A DNA stretch of 64,000 nucleotides from JAEUKH01 sp964447205 (GCA_964447205.1 CAYUSB010000008.1:143073-207072); one strand, 5' to 3'; counted from the first letter of the stretch, positions 19,248 through 30,354 are shown. Numbers and translations are program-made. Notes: generated by a model from the letters alone, not told the origin.

Positions 19248-20672
19248 CTACCGCCTGCGCCTCCGTCGCCCGATCGCAGCCGCCATCGCCAGCCCCAGGG
19301 CCCACAGCCCCCACGGTCCACCGGGCTTCGTCGGCCCGCCGCCCGCCGCCCGGCACCCGCACCCGCCGTCGCCCAGGGCCGTGAGCCCGTCGCCGCCGTC
19401 CTCCGCCACGCCGCCGTCCTCGGCGGGGCTCCCGGCATCGTCAGGAGGGTTGACCCTCGCGGGCCCGATCCCTGTGCCCCGGGCCAGGACGCGCAGGCGG
19501 GGTGTGTCCGGGTCGTCGCCGTGCACGACCACGAAGCCCTGGGCGTACCCGGGGCGCACGGGCGAGAAGGTGGCGAGGACGGTCCCGCGGGAGCGCTCGG
19601 GCAGGGTGGTGGCCCCCACGCTCGCGGCGAAGGGCCCTTCGCCCACGACGCCCAACACATGGCCGAGGCCCTCGCCGTCGTTACGCACCGAGATCGACCG
19701 CTCGGCCGTGGTGCCCACAGGGACGTCGCCGAAATCGAGGACGTCGGCGTCGACGGAGAGGTCGGGCAGGCTCAGCCGGGCCACCGACGGGGCCGTACGG
19801 ATGTCGCGCGGAAACGGCCCGAGGCGGATGGGGAGCTCGAACAGGTCGAGGGTCCATCGGCGGCCCGCGAGGGAGACGTAGAGCCCGGGGTACACCCGGA
19901 CGGCTCCGCGGTACGACAAGACCCCCTCCAGGACGGGCTGGTACTCGACGAAGGGCCCCGCCTGAAAGAGCCCCAACACCCGGGATTGGGTGCGGGTGAT
20001 AGGGTCGGCGTCGAGGCCGAAATCGAAGCGGACCGAACGCCAGCCCGCGTCGACCTCGGCCTGGGCCTCGAAGGTGAGCCCGCCCGAGATCCCCGGGATC
20101 CGCACGATGGCGTCGGTGAGCGGAACATCCGCCAGGCGCACCCGCATCGTGCTCCCCGCGGCCCGCACCTCGTCCCAGGCCCAGGGGTCGAAGACCGTAC
20201 GGCCCGTGGCCCGGAAGTCGACCTGAGGCACGTAGGGGATGTTGCCCTCCCAACTCACGGGGCGCCCTTCGAGGTCGAGCGACAGCCGGATCCGGGCCGA
20301 CAGCTGCACGCCCCAGTCGGTCACGAGGGTGCCGCCCTGGGGGGTGCCGCGCAGGGAGAGCTGCATGGGCTCGGGCCATCCGCCCTCCAGGGCCCCCGCG
20401 AGGCGCACCTCGGTGTGGCCCACCAGGACGGCACGAAACCGCACCTGGACGGGCCCGCTCGGAGGCTGCCACCCCGTGTCGACGTCGACCTCCCGGGGCA
20501 ACCCCTCCCGATGGGCGAACAGCACCGGGGCGTGGGCGCAGCCGACGAATTCCCCCGCCCGGCACGGCCTGGGGTCGATCTGGGCGGAGGCCGGGGCGGC
20601 GGCTCCGAGGACACACAAGACCCCGGCCAGGGCCGCGGGCAGGGGCAGGGGCGCGGGGGCAGGGCGGGGCAT
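19248..20672 (-). CDS. Secreted choice-of-anchor-D/HYDIN-like protein with MYXO-CTERM tail
   Basis: Predicted 474 residues. A signal peptide (LPLPAALAGVLCVLGAAAPASA) fixes the start. Residues ~25-330 are beta-rich with no family I recognise. Around 345-440 an immunoglobulin-like ASH/HYDIN-type domain is recognisable: LDFGDVPVGTTAERSISVRN, then GTVLATFSPVRPG and VLARGTGIG. The C-terminus has an Asp/Gly linker, GGCGCR, a hydrophobic segment and six Arg, that is MYXO-CTERM. It is probably displayed on the outer surface. It follows the thioredoxin-like lipoprotein gene by 14 bases on the same strand and ends at the repeat element. Confidence 0.82.
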   Translation of the reverse strand: MPRPAPAPLPLPAALAGVLCVLGAAAPASAQIDPRPCRAGEFVGCAHAPVLFAHREGLPREVDVDTGWQPPSGPVQVRFRAVLVGHTEVRLAGALEGGWPEPMQLSLRGTPQGGTLVTDWGVQLSARIRLSLDLEGRPVSWEGNIPYVPQVDFRATGRTVFDPWAWDEVRAAGSTMRVRLADVPLTDAIVRIPGISGGLTFEAQAEVDAGWRSVRFDFGLDADPITRTQSRVLGLFQAGPFVEYQPVLEGVLSYRGAVRVYPGLYVSLAGRRWTLDLFELPIRLGPFPRDIRTAPSVARLSLPDLSVDADVLDFGDVPVGTTAERSISVRNDGEGLGHVLGVVGEGPFAASVGATTLPERSRGTVLATFSPVRPGYAQGFVVVHGDDPDTPRLRVLARGTGIGPARVNPPDDAGSPAEDGGVAEDGGDGLTALGDGGCGCRAAGGGPTKPGGPWGLWALGLAMAAAIGRRRRRR

Positions 20673-20686
20673 TGGGCCCACGGACT

Positions 20687-21181
20687 CTATCGCGGATTGA
20701 CCTGGACGGGGTCTTCGAGCCAGCGGGCCCAACTCTCGGAGGTCACGGGGCGGTGGTTGGAGACGGGCTCCATCGTGGTCTGGGCGATGCGCATCCCGGT
20801 GGCGGGGTCGAGCACGACGTAGGCCGCGATGCGGTCGATCCCGTACGAGCGCAGGAGCCCGCGGTGGCGGTCGAAGGCCCCCACGTTGATCCGCACCCGC
20901 TCGTAGCGGGTCTCCAGCACCTCGCTGGCCGGAGGCTCCTCCTCCAGGCGCATCATGTGGATGCAGTCGCCGCACCACGAGGCCACAAACTCAAGCAAGA
21001 CTCGCTTGTTGCCGCGTCGGGCCCGCGCGAGGGCCTCGTCGATGGCCTGGTGGAGCTCGGCGTCGGTGCGCAGGGGCCCCGCGGCCTCCTCGGCGGTGCT
21101 GGTCGGCGTCGGGGCGCGGCCCCGCGTGGGCTGACACCCCAACGCGAGCCCGAGAGACAGCCATACCAGCGCCGTGCGCAT
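20687..21181 (-). CDS. Thioredoxin-fold lipoprotein
   Basis: Predicted 164 residues. The lipobox LALGC places the lipid-attached Cys near residue 16. After a short Pro/Thr linker and a helix, the thioredoxin-like core appears: RVLLEFVASWCGDCIHMMR with redox pair CGDC, then RVRINVGAFD and YVVLDPATG. The cis-Pro region is not obvious. It probably works as a membrane-attached oxidoreductase outside the cytoplasm. It starts 21 bases after hflX and ends 14 bases before the MYXO-CTERM protein gene, so the three may be one operon. Confidence 0.83.
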   Translation of the reverse strand: MRTALVWLSLGLALGCQPTRGRAPTPTSTAEEAAGPLRTDAELHQAIDEALARARRGNKRVLLEFVASWCGDCIHMMRLEEEPPASEVLETRYERVRINVGAFDRHRGLLRSYGIDRIAAYVVLDPATGMRIAQTTMEPVSNHRPVTSESWARWLEDPVQVNPR

Positions 21182-21202
21182 CACCGCCAGGGGTGTACCA
21201 CT

Positions 21203-22894
<1,692 letters not shown>

Positions 22895-22898
22895 GGGA

Positions 22899-22906
22899 CA
22901 CCTCCT
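22899..22906 (-). promoter_or_regulatory. Strong Shine-Dalgarno before hflX ATC
   Basis: AGGAGGTG on the minus strand is a full match to the anti-Shine-Dalgarno sequence, four bases before ATC (six counted from GGAGG). It is far too distant from the GTG 150 bases on, so it argues for initiation at ATC or at a nearby start hidden by an indel. Confidence 0.6.
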
Positions 22907-22944
22907 CTACGCAGGGGTAAGTATGCGCGAGGCGGGGGGCTACA

Positions 22945-23931
22945 TCAAAAATGCTGGGAGACGCTCCCGCGGCGTGCGTGCAGGAGGAGGTGGGCGGGCC
23001 CGAGGGGCCGGGCCTCGATGGTGTCTGCCCCGGCCAGGATGGCCAGGAGGCGGAGCTCCGCGGGGGTGTAGGCCCGCCGGGCGGAGAGGACCCCGTCGTA
23101 GAGGAGGACGGGCCACGGGGCGATGGCGGCGATCAGGCCGGCCGTGCCGAGGGCGGTGGCGAGGGAGCGCGACAGGTCGAGCAGGAGGATGCCCCCCGGC
23201 GCGGCATCGAGGCACTGGGCGATCATACGCACGAGCTGCCCGGGGTGAAGGTGGTGGGCGGCCTGGGTGCAGAGAAACAGGTCGACCGAACGAGACCCGC
23301 GCAGGGCCCGCAGGTCGAGGGCGTCGCGGGTCTCGAAGCGCACCGAGGCCCCGTCGCGGGCCGCGGCCCGAGCTCCCGCGGCGACGTAGCCCGGGTCGAG
23401 GTCGCTGCTGGTGAGGGAGAGGCTGCAGCCTGGGGGAGGATTGCGGGCCAGCCAGCGGGCGAAGCCCCCGGTGCCGGCGGCGAGGTCGTACACGCGGGCC
23501 GTGGTGCGGCCCCCCAGGGCCTCGGCGACGCAGCCCGCCCAGACCGGGTACGACCCGAGGGCGAGGTTGACCCAGTGCAGGCCGAGCATGGTCGGGGTCT
23601 TGAGGGCCTCGGGGAAGTCGTGGCGGTCGAGGAGCTCGACCCCGTCGCTGCGAACGCTCTGATCGACCCGGCGGGCGGCGCGGAGGGCCGCGGAGGGGAC
23701 CCGGACGTGCTCGCGGAGCTCCTCCAGGAGCTCTCGGGCGTGGCGGTGGACCGTGCCCGCGGCGGTGGGGTCGTCGTGGTCGCGCAGGAGGTCGAGGGCC
23801 TCGCGCACGGCCAGGGTGGCCCCACGGCGGGCCGACAGGAGCGGGGCGACCCGCGCGTCGCGGTGGGCGTCGAGCCGCGCCGCCACCCGTCCGATGGGCG
23901 GGAGAGCATACAGGAACCTCAGGTCGCGCAT
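22945..23931 (-). CDS. Class I SAM-dependent methyltransferase
   Basis: Predicted 328 residues. After ~130 helical residues the Rossmann-type fold starts with motif I VYDLAAGTGGFARWLA, then SSDLDPGYVAAGARAAARDG (acidic loop), FETRDALDLRAL, and VDLFLCTQAAHHL, as in small-molecule methyltransferases; LGTAGLIAAIAPWPV near the end may be a substrate lid. The substrate is unknown. It lies upstream of hflX on the same strand, 50 bases away, and upstream of it is a gene-free region of about 600 bases. Confidence 0.85.
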   Translation of the reverse strand: MRDLRFLYALPPIGRVAARLDAHRDARVAPLLSARRGATLAVREALDLLRDHDDPTAAGTVHRHARELLEELREHVRVPSAALRAARRVDQSVRSDGVELLDRHDFPEALKTPTMLGLHWVNLALGSYPVWAGCVAEALGGRTTARVYDLAAGTGGFARWLARNPPPGCSLSLTSSDLDPGYVAAGARAAARDGASVRFETRDALDLRALRGSRSVDLFLCTQAAHHLHPGQLVRMIAQCLDAAPGGILLLDLSRSLATALGTAGLIAAIAPWPVLLYDGVLSARRAYTPAELRLLAILAGADTIEARPLGPAHLLLHARRGSVSQHF

Positions 23932-24470
23932 GGAGCTTTTTGTCCTTGTGGTCGATGATCTTGGCGCGTCGGCTTGGGGATGCTACACCCGACTTCGTAC
24001 TCGTTGCTCCCACGGCTCACGACACAGCAGTGTGTCGGGTGATGTGGGTGACGGGACTATCCAGGGGTGTGTTCAACACCAGGAATAAGCTTGTACGGCA
24101 ACGACAACCCGCCGCGGAGATTGGACGACGAAGCGCAGAAGGTCTGCGCGGAGGCGGTCGTTGCGGTTCCCCTGAGATATGAATGCGGCGAGGGCGACGC
24201 TGGGTGTCTCCCTCTCCCCACCACGAGAAGGCCCGGAATGTGGGCCGGAGAGCCTCTGCGCTTCTCCGGTGTCCCTCGGGTCGCGGCAATGTCCGCGGGA
24301 GGTCGAGCGCACACAATGCAACATCTTCATCACACTGCTTCCACCTGGGAGGCGGGCACCCGTTAGTCTCTGCACGCAGGGTGTGCTGTGCCTGCCCACC
24401 ACCGAGAGGGCCGATTGGGGTCCTCGGGTCGTGACATAGCAGGGCTGATCTCCCCACAGAGTCGTTCGGG
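23932..24470. other. Gene-free region, lower GC
   Basis: No credible coding frame: the short open frames on both strands lack ribosome sites and family resemblance. The base composition is visibly less GC-rich than the flanks. Short hairpins are possible (GGCCC-GGAATGT-GGGCC; GGAGA and TCTCC arms around it), and the CCCTCTCCCC-CCACGAGAAGG stretch weakly recalls the hairpin core of the element at 19.0 kb. A degraded gene, an untranslated RNA or decayed repeats are all possible; nothing specific can be assigned. Confidence 0.4.
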
Positions 24471-24500
24471 CGGGGCGTGAAGGTTGTTCTTCACGCCCCG
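24471..24500 (-). terminator. Probable intrinsic terminator downstream of thiD
   Basis: CGGGGCGTGAAG and CTTCACGCCCCG form a perfect 12-base stem with a six-base loop GTTGTT, 30 bases beyond the thiD stop. Neither side has a clean T-run, so rho-independent termination is plausible but not proven. It is the strongest simple hairpin I saw outside the repeat elements. Confidence 0.55.
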
Positions 24501-24529
24501 TTGCCTATTTGGGGACTCCCCGTTCTCGC

Positions 24530-25348
24530 CTACCCGGCCTCGACGGCCCGTCGCAGGTCGCCGAGCACGGCCAGGCCCTCGCCCACCGCGGCGGGCTGGG
24601 CGAGGGCCCGATGTACGATGGCGTGCCCGCGTCGGGCGGCCTCGGGCAGGCTCTCTCCGCGCGCGAGGAGGGCCGTGATCAGGGCCGACAGGGTGCACCC
24701 GAGCCCGTGCATGGGCGGGACATCGAGCCGCGGAGCCCGCAGCTCGAGGAAGTCGCTCCCGTCGTAGAAGAGGTCGATCGACTCGGGGCCCTCGAAGTGG
24801 CCGCCCTTGAGGTACACGGCCCGGGCTCCGAGGGCCACGATGGCCACGCACGCGGCCCGGGCCTGGCGGGTCGTACGCACCGGGGCCCCCGCGAGGCGGG
24901 CGGCCTCCATCCGATTGGGAACCACCAGGGTGGCCAGGGGCAGGAGCTCGTTGATGAAGGCCCCGACCCCCGCGTCGTCGAGCAGGGCCCGGCCGCGGGT
25001 GGGGTTGACCACGGGGTCGAGCACGAGGGGGATCGACTCAAGCCTCCGCAGGGTGTCGGCCACGATCTCCACCACGGCGGCGTTGCCCAGGGCCCCGGTC
25101 TTGATCGCCGCGGGGCGCATGTCTTCGAGCACGGCGTCGAGCTGGGCCCGCACGAGCTCGGGGCGCAGGGGGTCGGCCTTGCGCACCCCGCGTGTGCCCT
25201 GGGCCGTCACCACCGTCACCACCGAGGCCCCATGAACCTCCAGGGCCGAAAAGGCCCGCAGGTCGGCCTGCAGGCCCGCCCCGCCCGACGAGTCGCTCCC
25301 GGCGATGGTCAACGCGCTTACCCGTGGACTTGCAGCGATCGTGGCCAT
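24530..25348 (-). CDS. thiD: Hydroxymethylpyrimidine/phosphomethylpyrimidine kinase
   Basis: Predicted 272 residues. Ribokinase-fold signatures: LTIAGSDSSGGAGLQADLRA at the N-terminus, GASVVTVVTAQGTRGV, AIKTGALGNA, LVLDPVVNPTRG, LVVPNRMEAARLAG, and the anion-hole region PPMHGLGCTLSALITALLA. The usual HGTGCTLS reads HGLGCTLS, a Thr-to-Leu change beside the catalytic Cys/anion hole. ThiD makes HMP-pyrophosphate for thiamin synthesis. No other thi gene or TPP riboswitch is visible. Divergent from the deacetylase gene. Confidence 0.92.
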   Translation of the reverse strand: MATIAASPRVSALTIAGSDSSGGAGLQADLRAFSALEVHGASVVTVVTAQGTRGVRKADPLRPELVRAQLDAVLEDMRPAAIKTGALGNAAVVEIVADTLRRLESIPLVLDPVVNPTRGRALLDDAGVGAFINELLPLATLVVPNRMEAARLAGAPVRTTRQARAACVAIVALGARAVYLKGGHFEGPESIDLFYDGSDFLELRAPRLDVPPMHGLGCTLSALITALLARGESLPEAARRGHAIVHRALAQPAAVGEGLAVLGDLRRAVEAG

Positions 25349-25426
25349 ACAGCCCGGCGAGGGTACTCCAGGTGCGCCGCAGAAGAATACTGGCCCGCGG
25401 GGGTCAGGTGCGCTAGGCCCGCCCCC

Positions 25427-26599
25427 GTGGCACGACGAGCGGGTCGAGGCGCGGTGTTGGCCTTTCGAGCGATGGCCATCCTGGCCGTGCTCGCCGCGGT
25501 CGCCACCGGCGGGCTCATGGCCCTGATGCAGCAGCCCCAGGGAGGCTCCTCCGTCCGGGGAAATGCCTCGCGGCACCGTGTGCGCGCCCGGGTGGTGGCC
25601 GCCGCCGACGCGGCCGACGGAGACCCCGAGCCCGTGGCCGCGGTGATCCCTCCCGACGATGTCCCCGAGCCTCCGGCGTGGCCTCCGCCCCTGCTCAATC
25701 CGATGGGGTACCAGCGGATGGCCTGGGACCTCTCCATGGGCCGCCCCAACGCCCGCGAGATCCTCTTCACCTTCGACGACGGGCCCAACCCGGGCACCAC
25801 CAACCGCCTCCTGCCCATCCTCGAGCGAGCCGGGATCCATGCCGTCTTCTTCGTGTGCGGCTGGCGCCTGGAGGCCGAGGAGCCCCTGCGCTCTCGGGCC
25901 CGGCAGGTCCTGCGCGACATCGTGGCGGGGGGCCACGTGGTGGGCAATCACACCGTGCACCATCACATCCTGCCGCGGCTCACGCCCGAGCGGGTGCGCT
26001 ACGAGATCGATCACAACGCCGACCTCATCGAGGAGGTCATCGGCCAGCGCCCGCACCTGTTTCGTCCGCCGTACGGCTCGTACAGCGAGGACGTCCGTCG
26101 GCACGTGGTCAGTCGGCGCAACGAGCTGTGGTTGTGGTCGATCGACTCCCGCGACTGGGAGCTGGTCAACAACGCCGACGCCGTCGCCCAACGGGTGATC
26201 GTCAACCTCGGCAACCACGCCGGAGGCACCGTCCTCCTGCACGACACCCACCCGTGGAGCGTGGCCGCGGTGCCCAAGATCCTGCGGTGGATCGAGACCG
26301 AAAACCGCGACCGGGCCGCCCACGGCCGGCCGGTCTACACCGTGCTCGACCCGGCCCGCTATCTGGAAGGAGCCCGGGCCCGGCTGCCTCAACTCGAGGC
26401 CCAGCAGGCCGCCGACGACGCGCGGGCCACCCGCGGCCGCCCCCAAGACGCCGGGGTCGACGCGGGGGCCTCGGACGCCCGCGTGGTGCCCCCCGACGCG
26501 GCCCCTCGCGACGCCGCCACGGCCCCAACCCCCGACGCCGCCGCGCCCCCACCCCGCGACGCTTCCCGCGACGCCCCCACCCCGGAGACAAGAGACTGA
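25427..26599 (+). CDS. Polysaccharide deacetylase (NodB-type, carbohydrate esterase 4), membrane-anchored
   Basis: Predicted 390 residues from GTG; an ATG 15 codons on (25472) is the alternative. The N-terminus is Arg-rich then hydrophobic (MAILAVLAAVATGGLMAL), a signal anchor. The CE4 domain spans ~105-300: motif 1 TFDDGPNPGT (catalytic Asp and metal Asp), motif 2 NHTVHHHILPR (metal His), motif 3 RPPYGSYSEDVRR, motif 4 WSIDSRDWE, motif 5 LLHDTHPW. It probably removes N- or O-acetyl groups from peptidoglycan or an exopolysaccharide outside the cytoplasm. The last ~75 residues are an Asp/Ala/Pro-rich disordered tail. The DUF4132 gene begins two bases after its stop. Confidence 0.88.
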   Translation: MARRAGRGAVLAFRAMAILAVLAAVATGGLMALMQQPQGGSSVRGNASRHRVRARVVAAADAADGDPEPVAAVIPPDDVPEPPAWPPPLLNPMGYQRMAWDLSMGRPNAREILFTFDDGPNPGTTNRLLPILERAGIHAVFFVCGWRLEAEEPLRSRARQVLRDIVAGGHVVGNHTVHHHILPRLTPERVRYEIDHNADLIEEVIGQRPHLFRPPYGSYSEDVRRHVVSRRNELWLWSIDSRDWELVNNADAVAQRVIVNLGNHAGGTVLLHDTHPWSVAAVPKILRWIETENRDRAAHGRPVYTVLDPARYLEGARARLPQLEAQQAADDARATRGRPQDAGVDAGASDARVVPPDAAPRDAATAPTPDAAAPPPRDASRDAPTPETRD

Positions 26600-26601
26600 A
26601 C

Positions 26602-29600
26602 ATGACACCGCAGGAGATGGTCACCCTCGTTCGATCGATCGTGGGCAGGCACGCCGATGTGCAGCGCGACCTGGAGAGCCTCGACAAGGCGTTCGACAAG
26701 GACGCCCGGGCCCGCAGCCTCGCCTTGTGGGAGGCCTTCGCCGCCGGGGCCCTCGACCTCACGGGCAGCCCCCGGTGGTGGGAACACCTCAGCCTCACCG
26801 TCTACGCCCAGCCCTTCGACCGGGTCGTGTCGGCCCTCGCGACGCTCCCGGCCTTGTACGCGCGGTGCCCCGACGAGCTCTCCGTCGTGCGTGGCCTGGC
26901 CCGCAGCCTCTGGTCGGTGGACAGCTTCTGCGCCCAACTCGCGCGGGACCAGCCCGACACCCTCCGCGCCCACTGGGACGCCCTGCCGGCTGAGGCCCAG
27001 GCCGCGTGCGGGGCCCACCTCCTCGCCGCCGACACCTGGGGCGAGGCCCCGCCGCCCGAGGCCCTCGTGGCCCGGGCCGCGGAGGGCTTCGTCGTGCAGG
27101 CCCACCCCGAGACCCTGCATCGTCAGGTGTGGGACCGGATCGGAGACGCGCGATGGTGGGACGCCGTGGCCGAGGTTCTCGGGCGGTCGGAGGTCAAGCC
27201 GACGGGGCTCGGACGGTTCGTTGAGGCCCTCCCCCGCTGCGCGGTCGCCACCCTCTTCACCGCCCTCGTGGGCCTGGCCCAGGGCTACGACGACCACTAC
27301 CGGGCGGGGGTCTGCACCCTCCTGGACGCCGCCTTCGCGCGCGACCCGGCCGAGGCCGCAGCACGGCTCGAGGCACTCCTCGCGGAGACCGTCCCGGCCT
27401 TCGACGACGACGTACGCGGCGACCTCCCCTACGACGCCGATCGGTCGCACCGCGTCCGTCGGCTCGGTCACGCCCTGGCCGTCGCCATCGCGCGCCGGGC
27501 CGGGCAGGCCGGGGAGGAGCCCGATCCGCGCATCGACGCCCTGATGAAACACGAGCTCGGCCTCAGCGACACCCACGACCTCGAGTGTACCCGCGAGGCC
27601 TTCGCGGCCCTGCCCCTCGGGCGCCGTGAGGGCTGCCTCCTCCGCGGGTACATGTTCACCCGCGGCCTCGCCGTGGCCGCGTTGGCGATGACCCCGAAGA
27701 TCGTCGACGCCATGATCGAAGGCATCCTGCGGTGGAGCCCCAAGTACGGAGGCCCCGCCGACCAGGTGGTGGAGGCCCTCGCCCACGGCGGAACGTACGC
27801 CCGCGAGGCCCTGCACAAGGCCCTCGTCCACGACTCGCCCCACCGCCCCGTGTTTGCCCGAGCCCTCGGCCGTCACCCCCACCCCGCGGTGGCCCACGAC
27901 CTCGCTCAATTCGCCCAGGGGGCCCCGAAGTCTGCCCGACCCGCGTACGTCGAGGCCCTCGTCGGACAGGGAGACCACGGGCTCACGGCCGCGGCCACCC
28001 TCCTCGCCTCGAAGAAGGCCGACGCCCGCGAGCTGGCCGTGGAGGTCCTGCAACGGCTCGCGGCCCAACCCGCCCACGCCGAGGCCGTGCGGGCCCTCGC
28101 GGCCGAGCGGGCCGAAACCGAGCGGTCAGCGACCCTGCGGACGACCCTCCAGGCCCTGGCCGAGGCGCCCGCGGGGGAGGAGGGGGGCGCACCCGCCGAC
28201 GACTTCGAGGCGGAGCTCGCGGCCCTCGCGGCGCAGATCCCGGAGGAGGGCCGCGGGGCCCTGCGGCAGGCCATCTTCGACACCCAGGGGGCGGCCGCGC
28301 GGGAGCAGAGCCAGCTTGGCCCCGCGGTGCTGCCGTACCTCCTGGAGTGGGTGCGCAAGACCGGCCCGAACGACAAGCGGTACGAGGGGTACTACCCCTT
28401 CATGGAGGCCCTGGAGCGGCACTACGACCACCCCCTGGCCCCGCGGATCGCCGTGGCAGGCTTCTTCGCCCTCGGTGACAAGAAGACCCAGGCGGGCAAG
28501 GGGTTTACCCGCCTCCTGCGCCTCGCCAACGCCCGCCCCCTCGCATGGAACGACCTCCCCTGGCCCGAGCGCAATCGTCGCCACGCCGCGGTCGGGGCGG
28601 AGGTTCGGGCCCGGTTGATCGAGGCCCTGTCCGCGGAGCTTCCCCCGCAGCGGGAGTATGTGCTGGAGTGGCTCGCGGAGCAGGCTCCCGTCGAGGCGGC
28701 GGGGGCGTTTGTCCGGGCCCTCGGCGACTCGGCCAGGGGGATGCGCGAGCTCGCGGTGAAGGTTCTGACCGAGGCCGTCACGCCCGACGAGGCCCTCGCG
28801 GCCAAGGTGGCGGCTCAGCTCGCGGACAAGGCCAAGACCACCCGGCTCGCCGCGGCCATGGTCCTCGCCGCGTGGCGCCTGCCCGCGACCGCGGAGGCCG
28901 TAGGCCGGGCCCTCGCGAAGGAGAAGCAGCCCGAGGTGGCCGCCGAGCTGCAACGGGCGCTGCCCCCCACCGCGGCCCCGGTCGCCCAACCCACGGCGGT
29001 CGCGGAGACGGCCGCGGAGACGCCCGCGGAGACGCCCGCGGAGGCCCACGCGGAGGCGGCGGGGGTGGAGACCGAGGCGGCCCTCGACGCCCGGATCGCG
29101 GGGCTCAAGGCTCCGAAGCCTCCCAGGTGGCTCGCGGTCGCGGGGTTGCCCGTCTTGCGATGGCGCGGAGGGACGGCCCTGTCGGAGGGGGCCACCCGGT
29201 GGTTTCTGGGCTGGCTCGGGCAGGAGTCCGACACCCGGCACGACGCCGAGCTCGTGGCCGTGCGGGCCCGGATCCTGGACGAGGACTGCCACGCCCTGTG
29301 CGACGCCATCCGGGCCCAGTGGCGGGCCGGCGGGTCGGCGAAGTCGGCCATGGAATTTGTCCTGGCCCAGCAGGCCGTCCTCGGGTCCGAGGCCCGGATG
29401 CACGAGCTCGGGTCCGAGCAACAAAACTGGTACGACGCCAAGTCCTACAAGGCCAACCAGTTGGCCATGGAGGTCTTCGCCCGGCACGGCGGGTACAGGG
29501 CCCTCGCCTGGCTCGAACACTGGGCCGCCCGGGCCCGCGGGGGACAGTTTACCAAGGCCGTCACGGCGGCCGCGGAGGCGGTCTCGGCGCGGCGCGGGGC

Positions 29601-30354
29601 CCCGCTGGAGGAGCTCGTCGACGCGGCGGTTCCGCGGGAGGGCGATGGGGCCGACCTGGTCAACTGGCAACGCGACCGGTGGGAGCTGGCCATGGTGGTC
29701 GGGCGGAGGTTCCCGGTGGCCTTGTGGCGGGGGCATTTCGTCGACAACCCGTTGCTGCGCGACGCGGCCCGGGCCGTGGTGTTTCGTGCGGTCGAGACCG
29801 GGGCCCTGTTTCGTACCGACCCCACCTGGGGGGCCGTCGATGCCGAGGGGGTGGCGGTCTCGTTCGACGGGGTGACGGCCGTGGAGATCGTGCATCCGGC
29901 CGCGATGACCGAGGCCGAGGTGGCCGCGTGGCGGACCGTTCTCACCAAGACCCTCTCGCTCACAGGGACACCCCTCGGGCCGTTCGGGCAGCTCTCGCGC
30001 AAGGTGTTCCGTGCGGCTCCGGGGGTCGATCCCCTCGATGCGCGGATCGGCAAGGGGGTCTCGGTCAACGCCCGGAGTCTCGTGCAGAAGCTCCGGGCCG
30101 CGCGCTTCGAGCCGGGCGAACTCATCGACGGGGGCAGCTACGGCAAGGGCGTACGCAAGGTGAGTCGGCACTGGCGGGTGGAGGTTCACCACCACGGGAT
30201 CGCGGCCCAGACGAGCATGGTGGGGCCGCGGGAGAAGGTCGACGTGACGAGCGTGTCGCTGCGCCGCGGCGACGAATGGGTCAACGCCCAGGACGCGCCT
30301 GCGGGCCTCGTGTCGGAGGCCATGGTGCTCCTGGAGGAGCTGCTTCAGGTGTGA
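26602..30354 (+). CDS. Large HEAT-repeat-like protein with DUF4132 (MolR/YehI-type) C-terminus
   Basis: Predicted 1250 residues, soluble. Residues 1-~790 are dominated by helical, Ala/Leu/Arg-rich repeats compatible with HEAT/ARM solenoid (for example ARELAVEVLQRLAAQPAHAE). A linker of PAETPAEA-type repeats around 795-830 leads to a C-terminal region with ALAWLEHWAARA, NWQRDRWELAMVVGRRFPVA, NPLLRDAARAVVFRAVETG and ending in VTSVSLRR, which matches DUF4132. DUF4132 proteins include E. coli YehI/MolR and often carry WGR domains; none is seen here, although a WGR-PARP is encoded at 58 kb. Function unknown. It follows the deacetylase by two bases and overlaps the convergent Uma2 gene by ten. Confidence 0.83.
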   Translation: MTPQEMVTLVRSIVGRHADVQRDLESLDKAFDKDARARSLALWEAFAAGALDLTGSPRWWEHLSLTVYAQPFDRVVSALATLPALYARCPDELSVVRGLARSLWSVDSFCAQLARDQPDTLRAHWDALPAEAQAACGAHLLAADTWGEAPPPEALVARAAEGFVVQAHPETLHRQVWDRIGDARWWDAVAEVLGRSEVKPTGLGRFVEALPRCAVATLFTALVGLAQGYDDHYRAGVCTLLDAAFARDPAEAAARLEALLAETVPAFDDDVRGDLPYDADRSHRVRRLGHALAVAIARRAGQAGEEPDPRIDALMKHELGLSDTHDLECTREAFAALPLGRREGCLLRGYMFTRGLAVAALAMTPKIVDAMIEGILRWSPKYGGPADQVVEALAHGGTYAREALHKALVHDSPHRPVFARALGRHPHPAVAHDLAQFAQGAPKSARPAYVEALVGQGDHGLTAAATLLASKKADARELAVEVLQRLAAQPAHAEAVRALAAERAETERSATLRTTLQALAEAPAGEEGGAPADDFEAELAALAAQIPEEGRGALRQAIFDTQGAAAREQSQLGPAVLPYLLEWVRKTGPNDKRYEGYYPFMEALERHYDHPLAPRIAVAGFFALGDKKTQAGKGFTRLLRLANARPLAWNDLPWPERNRRHAAVGAEVRARLIEALSAELPPQREYVLEWLAEQAPVEAAGAFVRALGDSARGMRELAVKVLTEAVTPDEALAAKVAAQLADKAKTTRLAAAMVLAAWRLPATAEAVGRALAKEKQPEVAAELQRALPPTAAPVAQPTAVAETAAETPAETPAEAHAEAAGVETEAALDARIAGLKAPKPPRWLAVAGLPVLRWRGGTALSEGATRWFLGWLGQESDTRHDAELVAVRARILDEDCHALCDAIRAQWRAGGSAKSAMEFVLAQQAVLGSEARMHELGSEQQNWYDAKSYKANQLAMEVFARHGGYRALAWLEHWAARARGGQFTKAVTAAAEAVSARRGAPLEELVDAAVPREGDGADLVNWQRDRWELAMVVGRRFPVALWRGHFVDNPLLRDAARAVVFRAVETGALFRTDPTWGAVDAEGVAVSFDGVTAVEIVHPAAMTEAEVAAWRTVLTKTLSLTGTPLGPFGQLSRKVFRAAPGVDPLDARIGKGVSVNARSLVQKLRAARFEPGELIDGGSYGKGVRKVSRHWRVEVHHHGIAAQTSMVGPREKVDVTSVSLRRGDEWVNAQDAPAGLVSEAMVLLEELLQV

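Noticed and set aside
24183..24434. Short open frames in the 24.0-24.5 kb gap
   Set aside because: Compositionally random, no ribosome site, and several overlap on both strands.
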